Assembly: GCA_002452095.1 (NCBI GenBank)
Contig: DKEG01000051.1
Span: forward strand, 1 to 23,278
DNA: 23,278 bases
Origin: Bacteroidales bacterium UBA6828
GTDB taxonomy: Bacteria > Bacteroidota > Bacteroidia > Bacteroidales > Paludibacteraceae
Direction of reading: 5' to 3'
Below, piece after piece: positions 6,586 to 14,659 of this stretch. The position numbers and the translations under genes are program-made. Under the pieces are notes generated by a model. The model was not told the origin of the DNA and searched no databases. It was given only the letters and a program-made list of their open reading frames with translations. Position 1 is the first letter of the stretch. The number at the start of each line of letters is the position of its first letter.

Positions 6586-9381
6586 TTAGCGGAGTATGTT
6601 TCCCGCTACCGAGTAGCAGGTATCTTCATATAGGATAACCACTTGACCGTTTTCGATACGTTTGCAGGTCTTTTGCCCGTCAGCCGTAGTGTGGTCGATA
6701 GCCAACGGGCGTTTGCCATTGATAGCGGCAGGGCCGAAGCCACCACGACCATTGGCAGCGCGGACGGTCATACCTTCTTCGAGGGCGGTTGGCAGTTCGG
6801 TTGCGAATGTAGCCTCGCCGTTTTTCTCAATCATAAAGAGCGTTGCCGGGGTGCTTTCCCATACGACAGCCCCGTCTTGGATGGTGTAGTAGAGCGATTC
6901 CTGTGCGGTTTCGGCGGCAGGTTTCCAATCCCCAAAGAAAGCGGTATAGGCATACTTGGCAGCCTCGTCAGCGGAGAGAACGGTCTCCAACTGTTTGGTG
7001 TCGTCTTTGTAGGTAAAGGTGATGAGGTTGCTTGCGGGGCTGATGACTTTGCCGTTGGTATCGGTGGTATTGTATTCGCCGAAGATGTGGGGCAGCACAT
7101 TCATTCCCATAAGCGTCCAGCGGACGATTTTGCCTTCGTCGATGAAGCCGAACTCGCCTTTGCTATAATCGGCAACGGTATTGAGGAAGACACATTGCGG
7201 GGCATTGTTCCATGCTCGGCCGAACGATACAATCGGACATTCCGACTGAATACGGCAGCGGTTGAACACATAGCCCTTGTCGTTCAGATTGGCGTTGCTT
7301 GCGGTGATGACATCGCTTCCGCCACCATTGACATTGCGTTTCTCGCAGTAGAGCAATACATTCTCGAAGAAGACGCTACCGTCGCCGCAGATATAGTCCA
7401 CGGTGCCGTGAATCTCGCCGTCCTCGAAATAGCGCACGGCACCAATCTTGTTGGAATAGTAGGTGTCCTGGTAGGAGAGCAGGCGCACGTTCTTGCATAT
7501 CGTATGCGTACCTTTGTCCCAGAGAGCGACCGCACGGCCGTTATTGTTTTTGTAATAGTCCAGTGCGTTTTGCAGGGTGAGGTCTTGCAGGTAGATGTTG
7601 TTGCCCGTCAGCAGGAGTGTGGCGGTGTTGTTGATTGATTCGTTGACTGCATCGGGGGCATTCCGGATAATCACACCCTCCATTGATTGTCCGATGAGGC
7701 TCACGTTGCTTGCCGAAACCTGTGTAAGGACGGTCTCGCCGAGGTCGTACACGCCGTTGGGCAGAAAGACGCGGTCGCCGTCCTGCAGTTGCATGAGCGT
7801 AAGCAACAGTGAAGCCGCATCGCCTGCGGGGACGATATACATACCGCTTGCGTCTCTCAGAATCTCATTCGCCACGTTGTACACCGCTACGCTGTGGAGA
7901 TAAGCCTGCCCGCCAAAAGTCAGCACCAGCGTATCCGCCGCACCGTTGTAGAAGAACGTGGTGGTAGTGCCGTCCGACTCGGCTTTTGCCGCAAAAGTAG
8001 CGACATCCGCTTTGCCTTGTTTGCTTGTTACCTTCACATCCGCTTCCGCCGAGTATTGGCAATTAGCCACCTGTATGTAGGCTTTATCCGCCACGGCGAT
8101 TTCCACCGTGCCGCCGGCAGCGATGTGCCAGCCGTGGTTGTTGTAGTACTTGCCGCCCGTGATGGTGATGCACTCGTGGTCTTCCTGATACCACGATGCT
8201 TTGGTCAGATTGTATATATAGTGTGTACCTACGGCGGCTTTTTCGATTTCCGTTACCAAAGCATACACTTTCATATCCGCCTCGATAGCCGTACCGTCCG
8301 CCACCTTGATACCGAGTTTGGTAGTCCACCCGCGGAAAGCGAAGCCATCGGCTATGGTCAGATCGCTGATGCCGTATTTGGGTGCAAACGCTGTGCCGTG
8401 CAGCACTTCCTCTTTGCCGAGACGGGTGCCGTTCTGGTCGAAATAGACCACGGTATGGCTCTCCACATAGTCGCACGCTTCCACTTTGATATACGGGCAG
8501 TACTGACCGCAATAGACGATGAGCGAGTCGGCTTCTTCCACGTTGTATGTCCACGTGGCGATGCCGCCGTTGTGGTAGCAGCCGACCGACTTGGTGTCGA
8601 TGGTGGCGAGCAGGGTATTGCTGTTGCCCGAGGTAACGGTGGCATTCTTGTTGGCATACTGGCAGCCGCCTATGGTCAGCCGCACGGGACCGTCCACCTT
8701 GAAACCGATGGTGTAGTCCACCCAGCCGTGTTGCGCATCGTGGTAACTAGCGCCGCTGCCTTGTACGCCGGCGGGGAGAACAGGATTTTCTTGGGTGAGG
8801 TCTATCTCAAAGTTCTTGAATGTACGCGGCTTCACTTCCACATTGCCATAGATGGTAAACTCCGTCATATAGGCGTTCTGCACGGCGTTGAGATTAAACC
8901 AGCGCAGTTGCACGTTCTCGCGGTTGACCTCGACGGTGGCCTTGATACCCTCCTGTGTGCAGAAAGCCGTACTCAGCGTATCCCATTGCGTTGCATCTGG
9001 CGATTTGCACAGCAATCCCCAGCCGCGACTGCTGCCCGTGGCGGCGTGTACAAACTCCACCCGTGTTACACTTTGGAGAACAGAGGTCTCAATATACGGG
9101 GTAGCCGATTTGGCAGCCATAGCGTAACCCTCCGTAATGACTTCGGTGTTGGAGAATTGCCCTTTTACGCCTGTAGGGTTGATCTCCACTTCGGCAAACG
9201 TGATGTCCAACCGCTCTTTGCTTGCTTTGGTGGTTACGGTCTTGGTAGTCGGTGTGGCACTGCTTTTCACCGCTTCCCAGTCTTGGAAATCGGTAGTGTA
9301 GAGCCGCTTTTCCGCTACATTCTGCGCTTGCAGTGTCATCGCCGCCGCTAACGCCATACATAGTGTCGAAAATGTTTTCAT
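6586..9381 (-). CDS. Secreted multidomain pectinesterase-like protein (carbohydrate esterase family 8)
   Basis: A 931-aa exported protein with signal peptide MKTFSTLCMALAAAMTLQAQ. The C-terminal right-handed beta-helix (about 505-770) carries all pectin methylesterase signature residues: SYQDTYY (Q638, D639), GTVDYICGD (D662) and SFGRAW (R722, usually GRPW). It would therefore demethylate pectin, with D639/D662/R722 as the expected catalytic set. N-terminal regions: a beta domain (about 25-185), two related beta modules (about 188-303 and 385-503) sharing HGW...CQY...VTS signatures, and between them a Flg_new/InlB-B-like repeat (VVYFDQNGTRLGKEEVLHGT to YALV). The end, KRIENGQVVILYEDTCYSVA, resembles a short tail common on Bacteroidota secreted proteins. 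It stands alone, with its own -7 element and terminator and no SusC/SusD genes nearby. It may be a degradative enzyme or act on a pectin-like glycan. Confidence 0.88.
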   Translation of the reverse strand: MKTFSTLCMALAAAMTLQAQNVAEKRLYTTDFQDWEAVKSSATPTTKTVTTKASKERLDITFAEVEINPTGVKGQFSNTEVITEGYAMAAKSATPYIETSVLQSVTRVEFVHAATGSSRGWGLLCKSPDATQWDTLSTAFCTQEGIKATVEVNRENVQLRWFNLNAVQNAYMTEFTIYGNVEVKPRTFKNFEIDLTQENPVLPAGVQGSGASYHDAQHGWVDYTIGFKVDGPVRLTIGGCQYANKNATVTSGNSNTLLATIDTKSVGCYHNGGIATWTYNVEEADSLIVYCGQYCPYIKVEACDYVESHTVVYFDQNGTRLGKEEVLHGTAFAPKYGISDLTIADGFAFRGWTTKLGIKVADGTAIEADMKVYALVTEIEKAAVGTHYIYNLTKASWYQEDHECITITGGKYYNNHGWHIAAGGTVEIAVADKAYIQVANCQYSAEADVKVTSKQGKADVATFAAKAESDGTTTTFFYNGAADTLVLTFGGQAYLHSVAVYNVANEILRDASGMYIVPAGDAASLLLTLMQLQDGDRVFLPNGVYDLGETVLTQVSASNVSLIGQSMEGVIIRNAPDAVNESINNTATLLLTGNNIYLQDLTLQNALDYYKNNNGRAVALWDKGTHTICKNVRLLSYQDTYYSNKIGAVRYFEDGEIHGTVDYICGDGSVFFENVLLYCEKRNVNGGGSDVITASNANLNDKGYVFNRCRIQSECPIVSFGRAWNNAPQCVFLNTVADYSKGEFGFIDEGKIVRWTLMGMNVLPHIFGEYNTTDTNGKVISPASNLITFTYKDDTKQLETVLSADEAAKYAYTAFFGDWKPAAETAQESLYYTIQDGAVVWESTPATLFMIEKNGEATFATELPTALEEGMTVRAANGRGGFGPAAINGKRPLAIDHTTADGQKTCKRIENGQVVILYEDTCYSVAGNILR

Positions 9382-9412
9382 TGAAATAGTAATTGGTTGA
9401 AATAATATGCTA

Positions 9413-9420
9413 CAAAGATA
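9413..9420 (-). promoter_or_regulatory. Probable -7 element of the pectinesterase promoter
   Basis: TATCTTTG on the minus strand matches TAnnTTTG and lies 31 nt upstream of the pectinesterase ATG. No clear TTTG is found at the expected -33 spacing, so the promoter may be weak or need an activator. Confidence 0.5.
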
Positions 9421-9575
9421 TATCTTTTTCTTGAAATAGCACTACCTTACACTATATAATACACAAAATATCTACAACTTTCTAAAAAAAATACACACAC
9501 GGAAACCCAATCAGGCGAATTGGACAGATTGGACTCATAGCACCGATATATGGCAAAAGACTTTGTTGCCGAAAA

Positions 9576-9607
9576 TTTGCATATATGCCGAAAAAAGTGT
9601 ACTTTTG
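9576..9607 (+). promoter_or_regulatory. Bacteroidota-type promoter of the GH3/HAD gene pair
   Basis: TTTG (9576-9579), exactly 20 nt, then TACTTTTG (9600-9607) is a full match to the -33/-7 consensus. It predicts a transcript starting near 9614 with a leader of about 100 nt. Confidence 0.75.
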
Positions 9608-9710
9608 CGGTGGTTTTTGCTTGAATAGGATTGTTTTTTGAAAATCAGACTTTCCGGCAAAGCCGCTCAACCCGCCGCAGCAGCCTCAAGGGCAGGTTCG
9701 GCAGGAGATA

Positions 9711-11594
9711 ATGACACGAATCATTATGAAAAAGAAACCATATTTAGACAACCACGGCAAGGCACTGCCTTATCCTTGGTTAATCAACACGATGTTGTGT
9801 TTGGTGGGCGGAAGCCAGATGATGCGTTTGCGGTTTTGGAGCAGGCATCCGCGCCACGCTGCTGAGAAAACATTACGCGATATCCTGAATATCTCGCGCG
9901 ACACGGTATATGGCAAAGAGCATCATTTCGATGTAATCCTGTCTGCAACCAATGCAGACGACCTATTCCGCCTCTATCGGCAGTATGTTCCCGTAAACAA
10001 TAGTTTTGAAACGCTTCGCCCCTATGTGGAGCGACACAAACACGGCGAGGAAAACGTGCTCTTCCCCGGCAAACCGGATATGTATGCCACCACCAGCGGT
10101 ACCACCAGCGAACCCAAGTGGATTCCGATGACGCACAAGTATCTGAAGGATGTGTACGGCAAGATGTCGCATATCTGGACGTGGAACTTTGTCAAGCACC
10201 GCAGCCGTATCTTTGCAGGGCATATCTTCCCCATTGTGGGCAAGGAGGTGGAGGGCTACGCGCCCGACGGTACGTTGTTCGGCTCGGTAAGCGGCGTTTT
10301 GGTGCGCGACATTCCGTCTATCATTAAGAAGCACTATACAGCCCCCGCCTCGGTGATGTCCATTGCCGACTATTCCGCCCGCAACTACACGCTTATGCGC
10401 CTGGCGATGCAGCACCGCGATGTAACGCTCTGGTCAACCGCCAACCCGTCCACTATCCTCGAACTGATGCGTACCGTGGACGAACACGCCGAGGAACTGA
10501 TAGAGGATATCGAACGCGGGTCGCTCAGTTACGACTTCGACATCTCGTCCCATATCCGCGAGGAACTGCAGCCCTATATGTCGCCCAAACCCGAGCGTGC
10601 CGAGGAGTTGCGCCAAATATTGCGAGAGAAAGGCAGGCTGCTGCCAAAAGACTACTGGCCGTGGTTGCAGTACCTCAGTACGTGGAAGTGCGGCAATACG
10701 AAAATCTACATGGACAAGTATATGGACGCTTTCGACTGGGACAAGACCTACTACCAGGAACTGGGCTATATAGCCACCGAGTGCCGCTTCGGCTTTGCGC
10801 TCGACGAGACCAACGAGTCCGTCCTTTTCCCGCAGTTCCACTACTACGAGTTTGTAGAGGAGAGCGAACTCGACACCCCGAACAAGCATTTCCTGCAAAT
10901 CGACGAGTTGGAACAGGGCAAACGCTATTGCGCATACGTTACCACCTACTCGGGGCTTTTCCGCTACAATATGAACGACCTCATCGAAGTGGGCGGCAAA
11001 TACTACAACACCCCCACCGTCCACATGGTGTCGAAGGTGAACGGTATCGTCTCGATGACGGGCGAAAAACTCTACGAACCGCAGTTTATCCAGGCGGTGC
11101 ATGAAGCCGAGAAGGAAACGGGTATCAAAACCAAGTTCTTTGTCGGTTTTGCCGATGTCAAAGAATCGCTATACCATTTCTATTACGAGTTCGAGGACGA
11201 GAGCATCGGGCAGAAAGAGGCAGACGAGTTCACCAAAGTGGTGGACAAGCACCTCCAAGCCATCAATATCGAATACGAGTCCAAACGGGCTTCGTTCCGC
11301 TTGCACGCCCCGCAGGCGCATATACTGCTCAATAACGCCTACGCGCGGTTCAAGGCGGCTTGCCTGCGCGACGGATTCCGCGACGGGCAGTTCAAGTTCA
11401 ACCTGCTGATGCAGGACGAGAAACGCCGCAACAAGTTCAGCCTTATCGAGCGTATCGAAACGGGCATGGAGCGTGTGGCTTCGTCCATCATCGAGCAGGC
11501 CAATGTCATTGACAACCGTATGGAACAACGCCGGATAGAACGCGAAAAACGGCGTCAGGAACGGCGCACAAAACGACAAACAAAACATAAATAA
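9711..11594 (+). CDS. GH3-family (auxin-responsive GH3-like) adenylate-forming enzyme
   Basis: A 627-aa cytoplasmic protein of the GH3 family, part of the ANL superfamily. Plant members adenylate a carboxylic acid and join it to an amino acid; the role of the Bacteroidota members is not established. The ATP/AMP-binding loop is TTSGTTSEPKWIPMT (from residue 127). Downstream family features include YIATECRFGF, the adenylate-pocket stretch TTYSGLFRYNMNDLIEVGG and the hinge-like VNGIVSMTGEKLYEPQF. The last 50 residues form an unusual Arg/Glu/Lys-rich helical tail (MEQRRIEREKRRQERRTKRQ), making the protein longer than plant GH3 enzymes. The start could also be the ATG at 9726 (MKKKPYLDNHGKALPYPWL); AGGAG at 9703-9707 lies very close to the ATG at 9711. 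The HAD hydrolase gene follows after 8 nt, so the two probably form one transcript. Confidence 0.88.
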   Translation: MTRIIMKKKPYLDNHGKALPYPWLINTMLCLVGGSQMMRLRFWSRHPRHAAEKTLRDILNISRDTVYGKEHHFDVILSATNADDLFRLYRQYVPVNNSFETLRPYVERHKHGEENVLFPGKPDMYATTSGTTSEPKWIPMTHKYLKDVYGKMSHIWTWNFVKHRSRIFAGHIFPIVGKEVEGYAPDGTLFGSVSGVLVRDIPSIIKKHYTAPASVMSIADYSARNYTLMRLAMQHRDVTLWSTANPSTILELMRTVDEHAEELIEDIERGSLSYDFDISSHIREELQPYMSPKPERAEELRQILREKGRLLPKDYWPWLQYLSTWKCGNTKIYMDKYMDAFDWDKTYYQELGYIATECRFGFALDETNESVLFPQFHYYEFVEESELDTPNKHFLQIDELEQGKRYCAYVTTYSGLFRYNMNDLIEVGGKYYNTPTVHMVSKVNGIVSMTGEKLYEPQFIQAVHEAEKETGIKTKFFVGFADVKESLYHFYYEFEDESIGQKEADEFTKVVDKHLQAINIEYESKRASFRLHAPQAHILLNNAYARFKAACLRDGFRDGQFKFNLLMQDEKRRNKFSLIERIETGMERVASSIIEQANVIDNRMEQRRIEREKRRQERRTKRQTKHK

Positions 11595-11602
11595 TAGCAA
11601 CT

Positions 11603-12223
11603 ATGACTCCGCTGACCCCGGATATACTTACTGACGACATCGAAGCAGTTGTCCTTGATCTGGATGGCACTATCTACAACAAACGCCATCTGCCCGCATA
11701 TCTCATCATCCGCAATATATTGTGGCTGCCCCTGCTTTCTGCCGAGCAGAAAACCCGCAAGGCTATGCGGGGCATATACATAGGCAACAAAGAGGCTTTC
11801 TATACCGGGTTTTTCCACCGTATGGCGCAGGGGCGACCGTTTACGCCCGCTATGGCTCGCTGGTGGTATTTCCATAAGTATATGCCCTCTATGGTGTATA
11901 CTTTGAAACGCCATTTCCGCCCGCAACCATGGTTCGGAGATTTCTTGTTGGAGTGCCGCAAACGCCATCTGCGTGTGGTGGTCTATTCCGATTACGGTTT
12001 TGTGGAAGAGAAACTCTTCGCTCTCGGACTGCACGCCGATATGTTCGAGTTTGTGGTTTCCGCCCCTTCGTTGGGCGGACTCAAACCGGCGAAGGAGTGT
12101 GCGGAAGAGATAGCCAAACGCCTGAATATACAGCCTGCACATTGCCTGTTCATCGGCGACCGCGATGACACCGACGGAGCCTCCGCCCGCGCCATCGGAG
12201 CCAAATTCTGCCAAGTAGAGTAA
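11603..12223 (+). CDS. HAD-superfamily hydrolase
   Basis: A 206-aa cytoplasmic phosphatase-like protein with all four HAD motifs: motif I VVLDLDGTIYN (D19 nucleophile, D21 acid/base), motif II VVVYSDYG, motif III Lys in LGGLKPAKE, and motif IV FIGDRDDTDG. A helical cap lies between motifs I and II (about 30-105) and is rich in Trp, Tyr and Phe. The substrate is unknown. It starts 8 nt after the GH3 gene, so it probably acts on a phosphorylated metabolite in the same process, which is inference from linkage. The ATG at 11603 gives a standard N-terminus with motif I about 18 residues in. Confidence 0.9.
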   Translation: MTPLTPDILTDDIEAVVLDLDGTIYNKRHLPAYLIIRNILWLPLLSAEQKTRKAMRGIYIGNKEAFYTGFFHRMAQGRPFTPAMARWWYFHKYMPSMVYTLKRHFRPQPWFGDFLLECRKRHLRVVVYSDYGFVEEKLFALGLHADMFEFVVSAPSLGGLKPAKECAEEIAKRLNIQPAHCLFIGDRDDTDGASARAIGAKFCQVE

Positions 12224-12393
12224 TGCATGATGTATCTGAATGGTGTGGGGACGTGAAGCGTAAGGCAGGTGCGCCTATGCGCACTGAGTGCCGTAGCGAA
12301 AACGAAGCCCTGTGGGCTGAGTAGAACTCCTTTGTCGTCCCGCGTCGTCATATAGATATTCGTTTTACAATGGTGTTGCTGAAATGTTAATAA
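12224..12393. other. Non-coding spacer with small hairpins after the HAD gene
   Basis: No coding frame is supported here. The stretch is GC-richer than typical spacers and contains two small inverted repeats: GTGCGC-ctat-GCGCAC (about 12270-12285) and GCCC-tgt-GGGC (about 12308-12318). Neither is followed by a T-run. It may be a decayed dispersed repeat or a structured 3' end. No promoter for the next gene was recognised. Confidence 0.35.
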
Positions 12394-12421
12394 TTGTGCA
12401 TTGCGCATTATGCATTGTGCA
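12394..12421 (-). repeat. Heptamer tandem array (TGCACAA family), 4 units
   Basis: On the minus strand four consecutive 7-bp units: TGCACAA, TGCATAA, TGCGCAA, TGCACAA. It is intergenic between the HAD and acyltransferase genes and in the opposite orientation to the arrays at 15130, 16095, 16224 and 21501. Confidence 0.85.
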
Positions 12422-12487
12422 TTGAAAAAGTAAGGTGGATGCGCATAGGATACGCTTATGATAGGCTGTGTACGCTACGTATATTAA

Positions 12488-12508
12488 TTGTTAATTTTTA
12501 ATTGTTAA
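12488..12508 (-). repeat. AT-rich heptamer array, 3 units, just upstream of the acyltransferase gene
   Basis: On the minus strand TTAACAA, TTAAAAA, TTAACAA, all fitting the TnnnnAA pattern of the TGCACAA family but AT-rich. It ends 11 nt before the acyltransferase ATG and so lies in its translation-initiation region. Confidence 0.65.
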
Positions 12509-12519
12509 TTCAAAGAAAT

Positions 12520-13377
12520 ATGAATAAACGTTACGCGGAATTGGAGGTTGAACCGGGTGTTTACATTCCCGATATGGGTATTGACTATCCCGAGGACGAC
12601 CCTTATGCACGCCTGTACAAACCGGTCTATGACCGCAATGTGGTGGTGGACGCGAACTACCCTTACCTCAACGACAGCAAGAAATTCCGTTTTCTCAACC
12701 GGTTGATGTGGGGGCTGTTGCTCAAGGTCGGATTGGGCATCAAACTGCATGTGCAGATGGGCTTGCGTATCAAAGGGCGTGAGAACCTGCGCAAGTACAA
12801 AGATGTCCTTTCCGGTGGTGCCATCACCATTGCCAACCACTGCTATCGTCTTGACTGCCCCTGCGTACTGATTGCCGTCCATGCCAAACATACCACGCGT
12901 ATCCCGATGTTTGCACCCAATTTCTCCACCAAGGACAATTTCTTCCTCAATGTGGTCGGCGGTGTTCCTATTCCGCCGCAGGAAGCCGGTATCGCTGCGC
13001 TGAAAAAGTTCAATGCCGCTTTCGATGAGTTCCACCGCCGAGGCTATTGGTTCCATATCTTCCCCGAAGCGGCACGCTGGGACTTCTACAAACCGCTGCG
13101 TCCGTTCCAAAAGGGGGCTTTCTCAATGTCCTACAAATACAATATGCCACTCCTGCCGTGTGTCATCACCTATCGTGAGCGCACGGGTATCTACCGCCTT
13201 TTCGGCAAAAAAGAACTCCCGCTGTTGCAAGTGGAGATAGGCGCACCCATTCTGCCCGACCGCAACAACCCGCGCGGTGTGGAGGTGGAACGTCTGCGCA
13301 CCCTCGCCCACCACACTATGGAGCGTATGGCGGGCATCACCCGTAATAGTTGGGCGGTCAGCCCCGAACAGGAATAG
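12520..13377 (+). CDS. 1-acyl-glycerol-3-phosphate acyltransferase-like protein (PlsC/LPLAT family)
   Basis: A 285-aa acyltransferase-like protein expected to transfer an acyl chain to a lipid or other hydroxyl acceptor at the inner membrane. The HX4D catalytic motif is NHCYRLD (H107, D112) and the acceptor-binding motif is FPEA (181-184, usually FPEG). A hydrophobic segment at about 60-78 (LNRLMWGLLLKVGLGIKL) may anchor the protein. An unusual N-terminal extension of about 55 polar residues (PDMGIDYPEDDPYARLYKPV) precedes the domain. The frame is open 6 codons further to a TTG at 12502 inside a repeat, but the ATG at 12520 is preferred. It is a single gene flanked by repeat arrays on both sides. 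The exact substrate is unknown; glycerolipid, aminolipid or lipid A-type acceptors are all possible. Confidence 0.85.
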   Translation: MNKRYAELEVEPGVYIPDMGIDYPEDDPYARLYKPVYDRNVVVDANYPYLNDSKKFRFLNRLMWGLLLKVGLGIKLHVQMGLRIKGRENLRKYKDVLSGGAITIANHCYRLDCPCVLIAVHAKHTTRIPMFAPNFSTKDNFFLNVVGGVPIPPQEAGIAALKKFNAAFDEFHRRGYWFHIFPEAARWDFYKPLRPFQKGAFSMSYKYNMPLLPCVITYRERTGIYRLFGKKELPLLQVEIGAPILPDRNNPRGVEVERLRTLAHHTMERMAGITRNSWAVSPEQE

Positions 13378-13508
13378 GGGATTGGTCTTCTTTTGCCGCC
13401 CCGTAGGCGAATAAGATTTAAGGTAATTTATAGACCAAAAGACAAAAAAATTATTTAGATTTCTTGCCTGCAAGGGCAAAGGATTTTTATATCTTGAACC
13501 AACACATA

Positions 13509-13548
13509 ATTTACAAATTTACACACTTACAAATTTACAAATTGTGAA
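13509..13548 (+). repeat. Octamer tandem array (ATTTACAA family) overlapping the EamA gene start
   Basis: Five 8-bp units: ATTTACAA, ATTTACAC, ACTTACAA, ATTTACAA and a terminal ATTGTGAA. The last unit contains the GTG start codon (13544) of the EamA gene. The unit order is close to that of the array at 5313-5344. Confidence 0.8.
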
Positions 13549-14470
13549 CCGTCTTCTCCCATATCTCGCCGTCCTTCTGTCTATGCTTATCTGGTCGGCA
13601 GCCGGTATTGCCATCAAGGAAGCCCTTGTGGTACTGCCGCCTATGACGATGATTGTCATTCGTTTTACGTTGGCGGTGCTGCTGATGCTTCCGGTTGGTC
13701 TATGTGCCGGCAAAAGTAAAATGCTCCGTTTGCAGCGGGTGGACAAGAAAGACTTGCCCCTTTTTATATTGGGCGGTATTTTTCAGCCTTTCCTGTACTA
13801 TATCTTGGAGACGTTCAGTTACGATTCCCTTTCATCGCCCACTATTGCCGAGGCGTTGCTCTCCACGAGTCCTGTCCTGGCACCTTTCTTTGCTGCCGTC
13901 ATCCTGCGTGAGCGCGTTACGCGATACAACATCGTGGGCATTCTGATTTCCACCGTTGGTATGCTTTTGCTGGTGCTGGTGGGGGCATCCGATTTCAGTA
14001 TAGGCAATCCGTGGGGCATAGCCTTTGCCTTTGCGGCGGTATCGGCTGCGGTACTCTATACCATTGTACTCCGCCGTATCCCGTCCAAATACAATCCCCT
14101 GACGGTTGTTTTCTATGTCCAGTTGTCCGCTCTCGTCCTGTTCTATCCCCTTTGTGGTTTTACCGACGGTTTGAGCGGCTTTGCGCACCTTGCCGAGGTG
14201 GCTCCTGACCAATTATGGCGTTCCTTGGCGGCAGTAGGTTATCTGGCACTCGGGGCGTCCGTCATTGCTTTTATCTGTTTCTGCTATACCGTCCGTGTCA
14301 TCGGCGTTACCCGCACCAATGCTTTCAACAACGTCCGCCCTGCCTTCACGGCTGTATGGATGCTCCTTTTCTTCGGCGAGCAACTCCCTTGGGCGAAATG
14401 GCTCGGCATCCTCCTCATCATCCTCGGTCTCTTCATCTGCCAAAAGCAACCCTCCACTACACATAAATAG
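13544..14470 (+). CDS. EamA/DMT-superfamily transporter
   Basis: A 308-aa integral inner-membrane protein with about ten hydrophobic helices in two EamA repeats. The first (about 5-140) begins RLLPYLAVLLSMLIWSAAGI with the typical W-x(2-3)-G element and contains FILGGIFQPFLYYILETFSY. The second (about 150-300) contains WGIAFAFAAVSAAVLYTIVL and ends WAKWLGILLIILGLFICQKQ. Such proteins export or import small metabolites; the substrate is unknown. The start codon is GTG, the last three-base frame inside an octamer repeat, with no earlier in-frame start. No convincing promoter was seen in the 166-bp upstream gap. A weak hairpin at about 13466-13482 (TTGCC...GGCAA) might end the acyltransferase transcript. 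Confidence 0.88.
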   Translation: MNRLLPYLAVLLSMLIWSAAGIAIKEALVVLPPMTMIVIRFTLAVLLMLPVGLCAGKSKMLRLQRVDKKDLPLFILGGIFQPFLYYILETFSYDSLSSPTIAEALLSTSPVLAPFFAAVILRERVTRYNIVGILISTVGMLLLVLVGASDFSIGNPWGIAFAFAAVSAAVLYTIVLRRIPSKYNPLTVVFYVQLSALVLFYPLCGFTDGLSGFAHLAEVAPDQLWRSLAAVGYLALGASVIAFICFCYTVRVIGVTRTNAFNNVRPAFTAVWMLLFFGEQLPWAKWLGILLIILGLFICQKQPSTTHK

Positions 14471-14530
14471 CAGTTGCTACTGTCTTGGTACAGAAAAAGT
14501 TTACTCAAAAATAGTCAACCTAATTTAGGA

Positions 14531-14547
14531 CAAGACACACTGTCTTG
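14531..14547. repeat. Perfect short inverted repeat downstream of the EamA gene
   Basis: CAAGACA-CAC-TGTCTTG has 7-bp arms and a 3-nt loop. ACTGTCTTG also occurs at 14479-14487, so this half-site is repeated in the same spacer. It could end the EamA transcript or serve as an operator for the next operon. Only a short T-stretch (CTTTTG) follows, so a terminator role is uncertain. Confidence 0.45.
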
Positions 14548-14620
14548 AGGACTTTTGTATTATTTACCCATTGTTTCATTACTATTTCGATGCGGCTGCG
14601 CCGGTTTGTGTATTTGCCTC

Positions 14621-14651
14621 TTGCGTATGTCGTTTTTTTTCTATAACTTTG
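14621..14651 (+). promoter_or_regulatory. Probable promoter of the DUF6452-DUF6048-mfd-amidase-rlmD run
   Basis: TTG (14621-14623), 20 nt, then TAACTTTG (14644-14651). The first ATG (14660) lies only 8 nt after the -7 element, so the mRNA would start at or within a few bases of the start codon (leaderless). Confidence 0.6.
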
Positions 14652-14659
14652 CGGGCTTT

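Larger units (their letters stand above)
9382..9710. other. Divergent intergenic region between the pectinesterase and GH3 genes
   Basis: This 329-bp AT-rich spacer holds the promoter of the minus-strand pectinesterase gene on its left side and that of the plus-strand GH3 gene on its right side. No open frame with coding character, tRNA or array was seen. The GH3 leader (about 9614-9710) is nearly 100 nt long and GC-rich towards its end, without a structure I can name. Confidence 0.6.

Noticed and set aside
7894..9351. 485-codon open frame on the plus strand opposite the pectinesterase
   Set aside because: It is a shadow of a strongly supported minus-strand gene with signal peptide and catalytic motifs; its own translation shows no recognisable domain.
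14555..14659. Upstream extension of the DUF6452-like lipoprotein to 14555
   Set aside because: It would place 35 residues before a normal lipoprotein signal peptide and overlap the predicted promoter.
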